DNA from: Chitinophaga pinensis
Lineage (GTDB): Bacteria > Pseudomonadota > Gammaproteobacteria > Burkholderiales > Burkholderiaceae_C
NCBI GenBank assembly: GCA_943326015.2
Contig: CALPRQ020000026.1
Coordinates: 1-57,151 of the forward strand
Direction of reading: 5' to 3'
DNA: 57,151 nt
Positions 8,507 through 17,750 of this stretch are shown in pieces. Under the pieces are notes generated by a model. It made no database searches. It was not told the DNA's origin and saw only the letters and a program-made list of their open reading frames with translations. The translations under genes and the position numbers were made by a program. The stretch's first letter is position 1, and the number at the start of each line of letters is the position of its first letter.

Positions 8507-9307
8507 ATGACTTCCACCAGCCATCAGCGCATGCATCGCCACCCGGAAATGCCTTGGGCAGAGTTGCGCGTCAGTGTGCACAACAGTAGCTGCTACCTTC
8601 TTCATACACACGCCGAGTATTCGATCGGCATCGTCGACGAGGGCAACGCCCTGTTTCAACATTCCCACGGGACAGAAGCCCTTGAAACGGGCAACGTGGT
8701 ACTGCTGGAACCTCATACCGCCCACGCATGCAATCCTGTGCATGAAACAGGCTGGTCCTACCGCATGCTTTACGTGGATGCCACTTGGTTGCATCAGGCC
8801 ATGGCCCAACACTGGGCATTGAACGAACCCTTGAAGGCCTTAGCTTTTCGCCAACGGACTCTCCGCGACACAGCATCAAGCCAACACGCAGATCACCTCT
8901 GCCAACCCGTCGGCTCAGCGAATGACGCAGCCACAAGAGCAGGAGCGCTCGTGAACTGGCTGTCCCAGATCGCCCACCCCAGCATCTTGAATGATCACAC
9001 ACCCGCCGACCTGTGGCCAGCATGGCAATTGCTGCAAGCCGATACGAACGTGCGAACCTCCGTACAAGCCATGGCAACGGCCTGCCACATGAGCGCCTCG
9101 CAATTCATTCGACGCTTCACTGTTGCGCACGGCATGACTCCAGGCCACTTCATGCGGAACCAACGAGTCAATCGCGCGCGCGAAATGATCGGGCAAGGTA
9201 GCCACTTGGCCGATGTCGCCCATGCCACGGGCTTCGCCGATCAAGCACACTTACAACGCATGTTCAAGGCCCACCACGCCATCACACCAGGACGTTACGC
9301 CCGATAG
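8507..9307 (+). CDS. AraC family transcriptional regulator
   Basis: This 266-residue protein has two domains. The N-terminal cupin-like sensor (about 1-110) contains YLLHTHAEYSIGIVDEG and VVLLEPHTAHACNP. The C-terminal double helix-turn-helix (about 165-266) contains the first helix pair around MATACHMSASQFIRRF and the conserved DVAHATGFADQAHLQRMFKA block ending in TPGRYAR. This architecture is typical of AraC regulators linked to LysE-type exporters. It would act in the cytoplasm, sensing a small ligand and activating the exporter gene just upstream. The histidine-rich sensor motif HTH could bind a metal or ligand; this is inference. Confidence 0.9.
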   Translation: MTSTSHQRMHRHPEMPWAELRVSVHNSSCYLLHTHAEYSIGIVDEGNALFQHSHGTEALETGNVVLLEPHTAHACNPVHETGWSYRMLYVDATWLHQAMAQHWALNEPLKALAFRQRTLRDTASSQHADHLCQPVGSANDAATRAGALVNWLSQIAHPSILNDHTPADLWPAWQLLQADTNVRTSVQAMATACHMSASQFIRRFTVAHGMTPGHFMRNQRVNRAREMIGQGSHLADVAHATGFADQAHLQRMFKAHHAITPGRYAR

Positions 9308-9340
9308 ATAATCCATGCACTTTCTTGACCTAGATCTGGC

Positions 9341-10297
9341 ATGGCGCTACACCCCCACATCAACATACAAGCCCTGCTCGACGCCATCGCGCGTGCCGAC
9401 AAGCCCGCCGAGGCCAGCCGGATCTTCCACGGCCGCGGCGGCCTGCACCCGGGCTGCGAGCACCTGGCGCTGGACGCCTACCCGCCGGTCTGGCTGCTGA
9501 CCAGCTTCGCCCCGCTGGGCGAAGACGAACTGGACCAGATCCAGGCCGCACTGTCCCAGCGCTGGAGCGAGATCGCCCCGGGCGAGCCGCTGAACTGGGT
9601 CTACCAGTGCCGCTTCGAGGGCCGCAGCGAAACCCGGCTGATGGCCGGCAGCGTGCCCGAGCCGCATGTGGTGAGCGAGCGCGGCGCACGCTACCTGGTG
9701 CACCTGCTCAGGGGCCAGAACCACGGCCTGTTCCTCGACATGGCCGAGGGCCGGGCCTGGGTGCGCGACTACGCGGCCAGCCATCCGCGCCTGAAGATGC
9801 TCAACCTGTTCGCCTACACCTGCGCCTTCTCGGTCGCGGCGCTGCAGGGCGGCGCGCGCCAGGTGGTCAACCTCGACATGAGCGCGGGCGCGATCAGCAC
9901 GGGTCAGCAGAACCACGCGCTCAACGAGTTGCAGGGGCGCGCCAGCTTCCTGGCGCACGACCTGTTCAAGACCTGGGGCAAGCTCACGCGCAGTGGCCCC
10001 TACGACCTGATCGTGGTCGATCCGCCGAGCTATCAGAAGGGCAGCTTCGTCGCCAGCCAGGACTACCGCAAGCTGATGCGCCGCCTGCCCGAGCTGCTGA
10101 TTCCGGGCGCCCGGGTACTGATCTGCCTGAACGCACCCGAACTGAGCCCGACCTTCCTGCAGCAACAGATGCAGGAGGCCGCGCCCGAACTGGTCTTCGA
10201 GCAGCGCCTGCCGAACCCGGCGGCATTCGCTGACATCTCGCCCGACCGCGCGCTCAAGGTACTGGTGTACCGCGCGCCCGACCTGCCCTCGCCATGA
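9341..10297 (+). CDS. Class I SAM-dependent methyltransferase (RlmI/RlmK-like)
   Basis: This 318-residue Rossmann-fold methyltransferase resembles the catalytic half of the RlmI/RlmK-type 23S rRNA methyltransferases. It shows MLNLFAYTCAFSVAALQGGA as the SAM-binding loop, VVNLDMSAGAIS as motif II, and VDPPSYQKGSF (VDPPSY at 226-231) as the catalytic motif IV. The first 100 residues carry the substrate-binding region rather than a PUA domain. A nucleic-acid substrate is probable from motif IV, but the target position is unknown. No good ribosome site is visible before the ATG at 9341. It overlaps the YkgJ gene by ATGA. Confidence 0.82.
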   Translation: MALHPHINIQALLDAIARADKPAEASRIFHGRGGLHPGCEHLALDAYPPVWLLTSFAPLGEDELDQIQAALSQRWSEIAPGEPLNWVYQCRFEGRSETRLMAGSVPEPHVVSERGARYLVHLLRGQNHGLFLDMAEGRAWVRDYAASHPRLKMLNLFAYTCAFSVAALQGGARQVVNLDMSAGAISTGQQNHALNELQGRASFLAHDLFKTWGKLTRSGPYDLIVVDPPSYQKGSFVASQDYRKLMRRLPELLIPGARVLICLNAPELSPTFLQQQMQEAAPELVFEQRLPNPAAFADISPDRALKVLVYRAPDLPSP

Positions 10298-10602
10298 GCC
10301 AATGCCAGAACTGCGGCGCCTGCTGCGCCAACTTCCGCGTCGATTTCTCGATCTACGAACTCGATACCGAGGGCGGGTCCGTCCCCTCCGGTCTGACGGT
10401 CGAGGTCAATGGCAACACCGCGCGCATGCGCGGCACCGACCATGTGCCGATCCGCTGCGCCGCGCTGTGCGGCAAGCTGGGCGAGAAGATCGGCTGCGGC
10501 ATCTATGAGTGGCGGCCCTCGCCCTGCCGCGAGTTCGAGGAAGGTAGCGATGCCTGCAACCGCGCCCGGGCGCGCCACGGCATGCCGGCGATCGAGACCT
10601 GA
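10294..10602 (+). CDS. YkgJ family cysteine-cluster protein
   Basis: This 102-residue protein has the N-terminal C-x2-C-x2-CC cluster (Cys4, Cys7, Cys10, Cys11) and further cysteines in IRCAALC, IGCGIYEWRPSPCREF and DAC. This is the CxxCxxCC zinc/iron cluster pattern of PF03692 (YkgJ/FliB-like). The specific role is unknown; members are thought to bind metal. Its start overlaps the methyltransferase stop by four bases, so the two are coupled, and the KynB-like gene follows after 13 bases. Confidence 0.85.
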   Translation: MSQCQNCGACCANFRVDFSIYELDTEGGSVPSGLTVEVNGNTARMRGTDHVPIRCAALCGKLGEKIGCGIYEWRPSPCREFEEGSDACNRARARHGMPAIET

Positions 10603-10615
10603 ACCCAGGCGCAGC

Positions 10616-11263
10616 ATGAACGGCCTGCTGGACATCTCGCCGCCGGTCGCAGCGTCCAGCCCGGTCTACCCGGGCGATGCACCTTACCGCCGCGAGTGGC
10701 AGAGCCGGATCGGTCCGGACTGCACAGTCAACCTCAGCACCATCGCACTCACGCCCCATGTCGGCGCCCATGCCGACGCCCCGCTGCACTACGACGCGGC
10801 GGGACAGTCGGCCGGCGAAATGGACCTGGCGCCCTTCATCGGCCACTGCCGCGTGATCCATGCCATCGGCTGCGGCCCACGGGTGCAGTGGCGCGACCTC
10901 GCCCACGCGCTGCCCGCTGACCAGGCCATCCCGGCCCGCCTCCTGATCCGGACCTACCGACGGCAGCCCAGGCAGTGGGACCCGGACCTGGCCGGCATCG
11001 CGCCTGAAGCAATCGAACGGCTGGCAGGGCTCGGCGTGCGGCTGATCGGCATCGACAGTGCCAGCGTGGACCCGGCCGACAGCGTCGCGCTCGAAAGTCA
11101 CCAGGCGCTGCGCCGCAGCGGCCTGCGGGTACTGGAGAACCTCTGTCTCGATGCAGTCGACGCAGGCGACTACGAACTGATCGCGCTGCCGCTCAAGCTG
11201 ATGGACTGCGAGGCCAGCCCGGTGCGCGCCGTGCTGCGGCGCTGGCCGCCCGGATCGGCCTGA
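10616..11263 (+). CDS. Arylformamidase/cyclase family metal hydrolase (KynB-like)
   Basis: This 215-residue protein matches the KynB/putative cyclase family. It opens LLDISPPVAASSPVYPGDAPY, carries the metal-binding HVGAHADAPLHY motif (His48, His52, Asp54) and ends with ENLCLDAVDAGDYELIALPLKL, as KynB does. KynB hydrolyses N-formylkynurenine to kynurenine in tryptophan breakdown. No kynA or kynU lies in the window, so the symbol is withheld although KynB is the best guess. The frame is open further upstream, but the ATG at 10616 gives the usual length of about 210. Confidence 0.82.
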   Translation: MNGLLDISPPVAASSPVYPGDAPYRREWQSRIGPDCTVNLSTIALTPHVGAHADAPLHYDAAGQSAGEMDLAPFIGHCRVIHAIGCGPRVQWRDLAHALPADQAIPARLLIRTYRRQPRQWDPDLAGIAPEAIERLAGLGVRLIGIDSASVDPADSVALESHQALRRSGLRVLENLCLDAVDAGDYELIALPLKLMDCEASPVRAVLRRWPPGSA

Positions 11264-11270
11264 AGGCGGC

Positions 11271-12152
11271 TCAAGCGCGCCGAGGCAGCGAGCGCAGTGC
11301 CTGCGCCAGCAACGGCGCCATCGCCACTACGTTGCTCGCATGCGGAATGCAGTCGGTGCTCCAGACCACGCCGACGCCGGCCTCATGCAAGGCCTGCTCG
11401 GCCCCCTCCGCGAACAGCGCATGCGTGACCGCCACATCGACCGATGCCGCGCCCGCCGCCAGCGCCAGACGCGCCGCCTGGGCGACCGTGTGGCCGGTGC
11501 TGGCCATGTCGTCGAGGATCACGACCGATCGGCCGCGCAGCTCGACCTCGGGCAAGGCGATCTCGACCGCGCGGTCGCCGTGGCGTACCTTGCGGCAGAC
11601 GGCACCGTCGTGGCCGATGCGCGCGGCAGCCTGCTCGACCCACTGCCCCGCCTCCTCGTCGGGGCCCAGCAGCAGCGCGCCCGGGCGCTCGCGCGCGATC
11701 CAGTCGGCCAGCGCCGGCGCGCCGCTGAGCACCACCGGGTCGGGCACCGGAATGGCCTCGCCCAGCGTCGCGATGCGGTGCAGGTGCGGGTCGACCGTGA
11801 TCACGGCGTCGAACAGGCTGGCCAGGAAGGTACCGACGACGCGCTGGCTGACCACCTCGCCGGGCGAGAAAGCCATGTCCTGCCGCATGTAGGCCAGATA
11901 GGGCGTGACCAGCGTGAGATGCCGCGCGCCGAGCTCGCGCGCGCTGCGCGCCACCAGCAGCAGCTCGACCAGCTTCTCGTTGGGCTGCTGCAGGCCGCGC
12001 AGCAGCACGACGCGCTCGGGCAATTGGGGCGGCAGCCTGAGCTTGAGCTCGCCGTCGGGGAAGCGGTGGCGCGCGATGGCCGCCGGGGTCAGGCCGGACT
12101 CGGCGGCCAGACGCGAGGCCATCACGGCCTCGTCATCGAAATATAGAAGCAT
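11271..12152 (-). CDS. Ribose-phosphate pyrophosphokinase homologue, archaeal-like class
   Basis: This 293-residue protein has the PRPP-synthetase fold: FPDGE at 31-35, the ATP-loop region YLAYMRQDMAF at 85-95, DPHLH at 121-125, the ribose-5-phosphate loop PDEEAG at 164-169, and the PRPP loop DDMASTGHT at 214-222. The PDEE and DDxxSTG forms resemble archaeal class III enzymes more than the housekeeping bacterial Prs, and the length is below the usual 310-320. It would make PRPP from ribose-5-phosphate and ATP, or a related reaction. Its start overlaps the AMP-phosphorylase-like gene by one base (TGATG), so the two proteins probably act together in nucleotide salvage. Confidence 0.82.
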   Translation of the reverse strand: MLLYFDDEAVMASRLAAESGLTPAAIARHRFPDGELKLRLPPQLPERVVLLRGLQQPNEKLVELLLVARSARELGARHLTLVTPYLAYMRQDMAFSPGEVVSQRVVGTFLASLFDAVITVDPHLHRIATLGEAIPVPDPVVLSGAPALADWIARERPGALLLGPDEEAGQWVEQAAARIGHDGAVCRKVRHGDRAVEIALPEVELRGRSVVILDDMASTGHTVAQAARLALAAGAASVDVAVTHALFAEGAEQALHEAGVGVVWSTDCIPHASNVVAMAPLLAQALRSLPRRA

Positions 12153-13750
12153 CAGAATTCCACGAAAACATGAGGCAGCTCGCCCGGCTGGCCGAGCTGG
12201 TAGCCGCTGGACTTGTCACTGGCCTGGCGCGCGAAGTCGAGGTCGGACTGGAAGCTGGCGTGCACCCGGTAAAGCAGATCGCCCGCCACCACCGCATCGC
12301 CGAGCTTGCGCGCCAGATCGACCCCGGCGGCGCTCACCTTGGGCGCACCCGCCAGCCGCGCGATGCGGGCGATCTGCAGATTGTCGATGCCCGTGACCAC
12401 GCCGGCCTGGGCCGCACGTACCTCGAAGCTCAGGGCGCCGAGCTCGGGCCGCTCGTGCTCGAACGGCCTGGCCCCCTGGGCCTCGATGATGGCGCGCATC
12501 TTCTCGAGCGCGCGGCCCGAATCGAGGATGTCGCGCGCGATCGCGAAACCGTCGCCGCCCCGGATGTCGGGATCGCATTCGAGCAGTCGGCCGGCCAGGC
12601 GCAGCGCCTTCTGGCGCAGGTCCTGCGGCGCGAGCGGATGGTTCTCGAGCACGCGCATGACATCGCGCGCCTCCAGCACCGGGCCGATGCCGTTGCCGAT
12701 CGGCTGGCGGCCGTCGGTGATCACGACGTCGAGCGACAGGTCGAGCCGGCGCGCCACGTACTCGAACAGCCGGCGCAGCTTCTGCGCCTCGGGCATCGAC
12801 CTGACCTTGGCCGTCGGCCCGATAGGGATGTCGAGCACCAGGTGGTTGGAGCCGGCCGCGATCTTCTTGGACAGGATGGACGCCACCATCTGGCCCGGCG
12901 AGTCGAGCGAGAGCGGGCGCTCGACCGAAATCAGCACATCGTCGGCGGGCGACAGGTCGGCGGTGCCGCCCCAGGCCAGGCAGGCGCGGTGCTCGCGCAC
13001 GATCTCCTGCAGGCGCTGCAGCGGCAGTTCGACATCGGCCAGCACGGCCATGGTGTCGGCGGTGCCGGCCGGCGAGGTGATCGCGCGCGACGAGGTCTTG
13101 GGGCAGACCAGGCCATGCGCGGCGACGATGGGCACCACCAGCATCGAGGTCCGGTTGCCCGGGATACCGCCGATGCAATGCTTGTCCACCACCAGCCGCT
13201 CGTGCCAGTCGATGCGGCGGCCGGAGGCAATCATGGCCTCGGTCAGGAAATAGACCTCCTCCCGGTCGAGCTCGCCCCGGTTGGTCGCCACCACGAAGGC
13301 CGACAGCTCGATCTTGGAATAGCGGTGCTCGGCAATGTCGCGCACGATGGCCTGGAAGTCCTCGCGCCCGAGCCGCTCGCCATCGATCTTGCGGTGCAGC
13401 GCCGAGATCGAGACCGGCGGCTCGGCCTGCGAAATCGTCACCGGCTGGCCTTTCTCGGCACCGAGCTGGTCAAAGGCGTCCTGCGACAGGCCGACCTCGT
13501 GGCACTGCACGATGCGCGGATCGCTGGTGACATTGAGCGTGGCGAGGATGCGGCGGCCATTGGCCCGGATCTCGACCTTGGACAGGGCCTGGAAACCCTC
13601 GGCGCGATAGACCGCGCAGTCGCGGTTAAGGTAGACGACGTTCTCGCGGTAGGTGTCGATCGCGACCCGGCGCAGGCGCAGCGGGGCCGCGTCCTGCAGG
13701 GTCTGGCCGGTGGCGGACGCCTCGGCGGTGGCGGGTTCAGCGGGCTTCAT
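12152..13750 (-). CDS. Thymidine/AMP phosphorylase family protein
   Basis: The protein has 532 residues if it starts at the ATG at 13750; an in-frame ATG at 13777 is also possible. It has an N-terminal barrel-like extension (about 25-105) followed by the nucleoside phosphorylase II domains. The phosphate-binding loop reads [18 protein letters not shown] and is followed by [17 protein letters not shown], which are the forms found in AMP phosphorylases (DeoA of archaea) and not the KHSTGGVGD of true thymidine phosphorylases. The likely reaction is phosphorolysis of a nucleoside or NMP; with NMP it would release ribose-1,5-bisphosphate. The coupled PRPP-synthetase homologue downstream supports a role in pentose-phosphate salvage. 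Confidence 0.85.
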   Translation of the reverse strand: MKPAEPATAEASATGQTLQDAAPLRLRRVAIDTYRENVVYLNRDCAVYRAEGFQALSKVEIRANGRRILATLNVTSDPRIVQCHEVGLSQDAFDQLGAEKGQPVTISQAEPPVSISALHRKIDGERLGREDFQAIVRDIAEHRYSKIELSAFVVATNRGELDREEVYFLTEAMIASGRRIDWHERLVVDKHCIGGIPGNRTSMLVVPIVAAHGLVCPKTSSRAITSPAGTADTMAVLADVELPLQRLQEIVREHRACLAWGGTADLSPADDVLISVERPLSLDSPGQMVASILSKKIAAGSNHLVLDIPIGPTAKVRSMPEAQKLRRLFEYVARRLDLSLDVVITDGRQPIGNGIGPVLEARDVMRVLENHPLAPQDLRQKALRLAGRLLECDPDIRGGDGFAIARDILDSGRALEKMRAIIEAQGARPFEHERPELGALSFEVRAAQAGVVTGIDNLQIARIARLAGAPKVSAAGVDLARKLGDAVVAGDLLYRVHASFQSDLDFARQASDKSSGYQLGQPGELPHVFVEF

Positions 13751-13796
13751 GGCTGGCAATCTCCGTGCACGGGGCATGCCCTCACGATACTCCAGT

Positions 13797-14999
13797 TCAG
13801 AGCGGCTGCGGCGGACCACGGTAGAGCTCAGGCAGGTCGATCAGGCGCTCGCCCAGCAGCCCCATCGCGAGATCACGCCCCCAGCGCAGGGGACCGCGCG
13901 CATGAAAGATCAGGCCATTGCGACGCGAGCGCTGCTGGATCCAGCCGTTGCGACGCCAGCGCGTGCGCGCCAGCGCCTGCAGCAGGCCGGGCCAGTCGAG
14001 CTGGCCCGCAGCGCGCCAGCGCGGCTGCTCCAGCAGGCGCCCCAGGGTCCAGGCATCTTCCAGCGCCATCGCAGCGCCCTGCGCCAGATAGGGCCGGGTT
14101 GGATGCGCCGCGTCGCCCAGCAGCGCCACCCTGCCCTGCGCATGCTCATGCGGGCCGCGCATCGGCAGGCGCGCGTTGAGCGGCCAGAGCCGCCATTGCG
14201 CCACCGCCTGCAGCAGGCGGTCGAAGTCGCCATGCACGGCACCGAGCGCGGCACGCAACTGCGACGCCTGCGCGGCATGGTCCCAGCTCTCGGGATCGGG
14301 CGGAATTTCGCCCTCGACCACCACGATCACGTTCATCCACTCGCCAGCGCAGACCGGATAGTGCACCGCGTGCAGCCCCGGCGCCAGCCAGGCGGTGACC
14401 TCGTTGCGACGCAGGTCGGGCGGCAGGTCGGCCATGCGCACCAGGCCCCGGTAGGCCAGGTCGCCGCCAAACACGGGCTTGCCATCGGCCAGCAACTGGG
14501 CGCGCACCCGGCTCCAGAGTCCGTCGCAGCCCAGCAGCGCGTCGGCCTGGTAGCGGGTGCCCTCCTCGGTCTGCAGCCTGACCCCGGCGTCATCCTGCTC
14601 GAAGCCCTGCACCCGCTGCTGCAGCCGGCAATCGACCTGCCCGCTGTCCTGCAGCTGGCGCAGCAGGATCTGGTGCAGATCGGCGCGGTGTATCGTCGCG
14701 TAGGGCTGGCCGTAGCGCTGGCGCATCACGGCGCCCAGCGTGAGCCGCCCCAGCAGGCCGCCCGAGCGGGCATCGCGCACCAGCAAGGCCTCGGGGAAGG
14801 CCGCAACCGCGCGCAGTTCGGCCTCCAGGCCCCAGTCGTGCAGCACGCGCACCGCATTGGGGCCGAGCTGGATGCCGGCCCCGACCTCGGAGAAGACCTC
14901 GGCTTGCTCCAGCAGTGTCACCTTCAGCCCGGCGCGCTGCGCCACCAGGGCCGCGCTCAGGCCCGCCATGCCGCCACCGATCACCAACAATTCGTCCAT
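13797..14999 (-). CDS. FAD-dependent aromatic monooxygenase (class A flavoprotein)
   Basis: This 400-residue protein starts [17 protein letters not shown], with the FAD dinucleotide loop at residues 8-13. It has the internal [10 protein letters not shown] (DG motif) and GDAAHP at 295-300, the second FAD-binding motif. This set defines class A single-component hydroxylases such as salicylate 1-hydroxylase and 3-hydroxybenzoate 6-hydroxylase. It is less like UbiH/UbiF, which carry GNAAQTLHP. It probably hydroxylates an aromatic ring using NAD(P)H and oxygen; the substrate is unknown. An upstream extension of the frame is discarded because it is cysteine-rich and would run over the sppA end. Confidence 0.85.
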   Translation of the reverse strand: MDELLVIGGGMAGLSAALVAQRAGLKVTLLEQAEVFSEVGAGIQLGPNAVRVLHDWGLEAELRAVAAFPEALLVRDARSGGLLGRLTLGAVMRQRYGQPYATIHRADLHQILLRQLQDSGQVDCRLQQRVQGFEQDDAGVRLQTEEGTRYQADALLGCDGLWSRVRAQLLADGKPVFGGDLAYRGLVRMADLPPDLRRNEVTAWLAPGLHAVHYPVCAGEWMNVIVVVEGEIPPDPESWDHAAQASQLRAALGAVHGDFDRLLQAVAQWRLWPLNARLPMRGPHEHAQGRVALLGDAAHPTRPYLAQGAAMALEDAWTLGRLLEQPRWRAAGQLDWPGLLQALARTRWRRNGWIQQRSRRNGLIFHARGPLRWGRDLAMGLLGERLIDLPELYRGPPQPL

Positions 15000-15045
15000 G
15001 GACGGATTGTGCCGGATCAGGCCAGTGAACCGAGAGGCGTCGGCC

Positions 15046-16044
15046 TCAGCGCAGCACCGGCACGGCGCGCTGCAACAGCAGCATGGCGCTCTCGCCCACA
15101 CCGGCGCCGAAGCGCTTGGCCAGCCGCGAGGCCACGTTCTCGTGCTGGGTGTAATCGACGATGTCCTCGGCCTTGACCACCTCGCGCGCTACCTGATCCA
15201 GGCTGCCGAAGTCGTCCGCCAGGCCGAGCGCGACCGCCTTCTGGCCGCTCCAGGCCAGGCCGCTGAAGAGTTCGGGCGTTTCCTTCAGCCGATCGCCGCG
15301 CCCCTGGCGCACGACGGCGATGAACTGGGCATGGATCTCGTCGAGCATCTCCTGCGCGTAGGCGCGGTGGGTCGCGTTCTGCGGGCTGAAGGGGTCGAGG
15401 AAGCCCTTGTTGGCTCCGGCGGTCAGCAAGCGGCGCTCGACGCCAACCTTGTCCATCAGGCCGGTGAAGCCGAAGCCGTCCATCAGCACACCGATGCTGC
15501 CGACGAGGCTGGCCTTGTCGACATAGATGCGGTCGGCCGCCGCCGCGATGTAGTAGGCGGCCGAGGCGCAGGTCTCCTCGACCACGGCGTAGACCGGCTT
15601 GTGGTGCAGTTTCTTCAGACGCTGGATCTCGTCGTTGATGAGTCCGGCCTGCACCGGGCTGCCGCCGGGCGAGTTGATCAGCAGCACCACCGCCTTGGCG
15701 CCCTTGTCCTCGAAGGCCGAGCGCAGCGAGCCGAGCAGGAACTGCGCACTGGCCTCGGTATCGTGCGAGATCTCGCCACGGATCTCGATCATGGCGGTGT
15801 GCGGCGTGGTGACCGCTGCGCTATCGGGCATCTCGCGATAGGCCAGCCAGAGCAGCACCGACAGGAAAACCAGCCAGAGCAGGCGCAAGCGGACCTTCCA
15901 GCGCCGCGCGGCACGCTGCTCTTCGAGCACGGCAAAGGCCAGCCGTTCCAGCGTCTTGCGCTCCCAGGAAGCCTCGGCTGCAGCAGGAGCACTGGAAACG
16001 GATGAAGCGGGATCGCTGGCGGAAGCCTGTACGGGGTCTTGCAT
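15046..16044 (-). CDS. sppA: Signal peptide peptidase SppA-type S49 protease
   Basis: This 332-residue short-form SppA has one N-terminal membrane anchor (about residues 51-69, LRLLWLVFLSVLLWLAY) and a periplasmic S49 domain. The nucleophile is Ser161 in CASAAYYIA and the general base is Lys213 in AGANKGFL. Their 52-residue spacing matches the Ser-Lys dyad of Bacillus SppA. NSPGGSP is the oxyanion segment. It degrades cleaved signal peptides in the membrane. The start at 16044 (MQDPVQ) gives a plausible cytoplasmic tail; the frame upstream looks non-coding. Confidence 0.92.
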   Translation of the reverse strand: MQDPVQASASDPASSVSSAPAAAEASWERKTLERLAFAVLEEQRAARRWKVRLRLLWLVFLSVLLWLAYREMPDSAAVTTPHTAMIEIRGEISHDTEASAQFLLGSLRSAFEDKGAKAVVLLINSPGGSPVQAGLINDEIQRLKKLHHKPVYAVVEETCASAAYYIAAAADRIYVDKASLVGSIGVLMDGFGFTGLMDKVGVERRLLTAGANKGFLDPFSPQNATHRAYAQEMLDEIHAQFIAVVRQGRGDRLKETPELFSGLAWSGQKAVALGLADDFGSLDQVAREVVKAEDIVDYTQHENVASRLAKRFGAGVGESAMLLLQRAVPVLR

Positions 16045-16307
16045 GGGGGAAATCTGATGTCGTCGGGCCCGAAGTCCTGTCCTGACAGCCAGCACAAGAC
16101 AACATCCCGTTCCAAGATTGCTATTTTCACCAGCGAACGACGCCAAGAACCGCCAACCGAGGTCGCGGTGTCGGGTAAAAACAACGCTTCTTGCGCCGCA
16201 CAGCCCTGATGCTTGCCATTCACATCGAAAAAGCGCGCTGGCCGCGCGGCTCAAGCGCTGCGCCCAGGCCAGCCTGGAGCGGCACAAAAATCCGGACAAT
16301 AGCAGCC

Positions 16308-16916
16308 ATGACGCAAGAAACCCCTATCCCGACCGGCATCCGCGCGCTGGTGCTGGGCTCGACCTCACGCTACCGCCGCGAACTGCTGCAACGCCTGCGC
16401 CTGCCGTTCGAGGTGCTGGCGCCCGATGTCGACGAAACCCCGCTGCCCGGCGAGGCACCGGCCGCGCTGGCCCAGCGTCTGGCACTGGCCAAGGCGCGCA
16501 CCGTGGCCGCGCAGCGCCCCGACGCGATCGTGATCGGCAGCGACCAGGTCGCCGATCTGAACGGCGAGCCGCTGGGCAAGCCCGGCAACCACGAGCGCGC
16601 CGTCGCGCAATTGCGCCGCATGAGCGGCCAGACCGTGCTGTTCCAGACCGCGCTGGCCGTGGTCTGCCTGGAGACCGGCTTCGAGGCCAGCGAGCTCGCC
16701 GTGGTCGAGGTCGTGTTCCGCACGCTCGACGACGCGACGATCGAGCGCTACCTGCGCGCCGAGCAACCCTACGACTGCGCCGGCAGCGCCAAGAGCGAGG
16801 GCCTGGGCATCGCGCTGCTGGAGCGCATCGTCAACGACGACCCGACCGCGCTGATCGGCCTGCCACTGATCCACACCGCCCGCCTGCTGCGCCAGGCCGG
16901 GCTGCAGCTGCCATGA
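16308..16916 (+). CDS. Maf-family nucleotide pyrophosphatase (YceF type)
   Basis: This 202-residue Maf protein has LGSTSRYRRELL at residues 16-27, a DVDETPLPGEAP acidic segment, and GSDQVADLNGEPLGKPG, which fits the YceF (7-methyl-GTP pyrophosphatase) subfamily better than the dTTP/UTP form. It cleaves a modified NTP to its NMP and PPi in the cytoplasm, acting as a house-cleaning enzyme. The divergent sppA lies 263 bases away. The downstream methylase start overlaps its stop by ATGA. Confidence 0.9.
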   Translation: MTQETPIPTGIRALVLGSTSRYRRELLQRLRLPFEVLAPDVDETPLPGEAPAALAQRLALAKARTVAAQRPDAIVIGSDQVADLNGEPLGKPGNHERAVAQLRRMSGQTVLFQTALAVVCLETGFEASELAVVEVVFRTLDDATIERYLRAEQPYDCAGSAKSEGLGIALLERIVNDDPTALIGLPLIHTARLLRQAGLQLP

Positions 16917-17689
16917 GCGCGGCACCGCCACGCGGCAGGCTGTATCTGGTGCCAACGCCGCTGGACTTCGGCTGCGAAGTCGACGCCGGACTCGGCGCTG
17001 CGCTGCCGGAGCAGACCCTCGCCATCGCCGCCGGCCTGACGCACTGGATCACCGAGAACGCCAAGAGCACGCGCGCCTTCCTGAAACGGGTCGGCGGCTT
17101 GCGGGAACTGGCCGCGCCGCTGCAGGAGCAGCAGATCACCGAGCTGCCGCGCCAGGTGCACAAGAAGGGCGACCATGACGCCGGCAACGGCTTTGACGCC
17201 AAGCCGCTGCTGGCCGCCGCGCTGCAGGGGCAGGACATCGGTCTGGTCAGCGAGGCCGGCATGCCGGCGATCGCCGACCCTGGGTCATCGGTGGTGCGCG
17301 CCGCGCATGCGCTGAGGATCGAAGTGGTGCCGCTGGTCGGGCCGATCTCGCTGATGCTGGCGCTGGCCGCCAGCGGCCTGAACGGCCAGAACTTCGCCTT
17401 CGTCGGCTACCTGCCGGCGGACGCCACCGGCCGCGCGCAGCGCATCCGCGAACTCGAAGCGCTGGCGCAGAAGACCGGCCAGACCCAGCTCTTCATCGAG
17501 ACGCCCTATCGCAACGCAGCGCTGCTCCAGGGCCTGCTGCAGACGCTCAAGGGCACGACCCGGCTGGCGGTCTGCTGCGGCATCACGCTGCCGCAGCAGC
17601 GCGTGCACAGCGGGCTGGCGTCGGACTGGAAGCAGCGTGCGCCCGCACTGCCGCTGGAGCTGCCAGCGGTATTTTTGATCGGGAAATAA
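16913..17689 (+). CDS. SAM-dependent methyltransferase of the RsmI/tetrapyrrole-methylase fold
   Basis: This 258-residue protein opens GRLYLVPTPLDFG, the start of the TP_methylase fold seen in RsmI. It contains LVSEAGMPAIADPGSSVVRAAH, the RsmI-like SAM-binding stretch, and VPLVGPISLMLALAASG. It lacks RsmI's usual GNLGD opening and C-terminal part, and matches the shorter paralogous family found beside maf in Betaproteobacteria. A ribosomal RNA or similar substrate is possible; the true target is not known. It is translationally coupled to maf. Confidence 0.85.
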   Translation: MSAAPPRGRLYLVPTPLDFGCEVDAGLGAALPEQTLAIAAGLTHWITENAKSTRAFLKRVGGLRELAAPLQEQQITELPRQVHKKGDHDAGNGFDAKPLLAAALQGQDIGLVSEAGMPAIADPGSSVVRAAHALRIEVVPLVGPISLMLALAASGLNGQNFAFVGYLPADATGRAQRIRELEALAQKTGQTQLFIETPYRNAALLQGLLQTLKGTTRLAVCCGITLPQQRVHSGLASDWKQRAPALPLELPAVFLIGK

Positions 17690-17750
17690 GCGCTCCGGTA
17701 TGGTGAGGCCATGCGGGGGCAAGGTCAGGGCGAAAACCGCTCCGACCTGA

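Noticed and set aside
12170-14179. A 669-codon plus-strand frame over the phosphorylase gene
   Set aside because: Shadow frame. The minus strand has clear phosphorylase motifs and a start coupled to the next gene.
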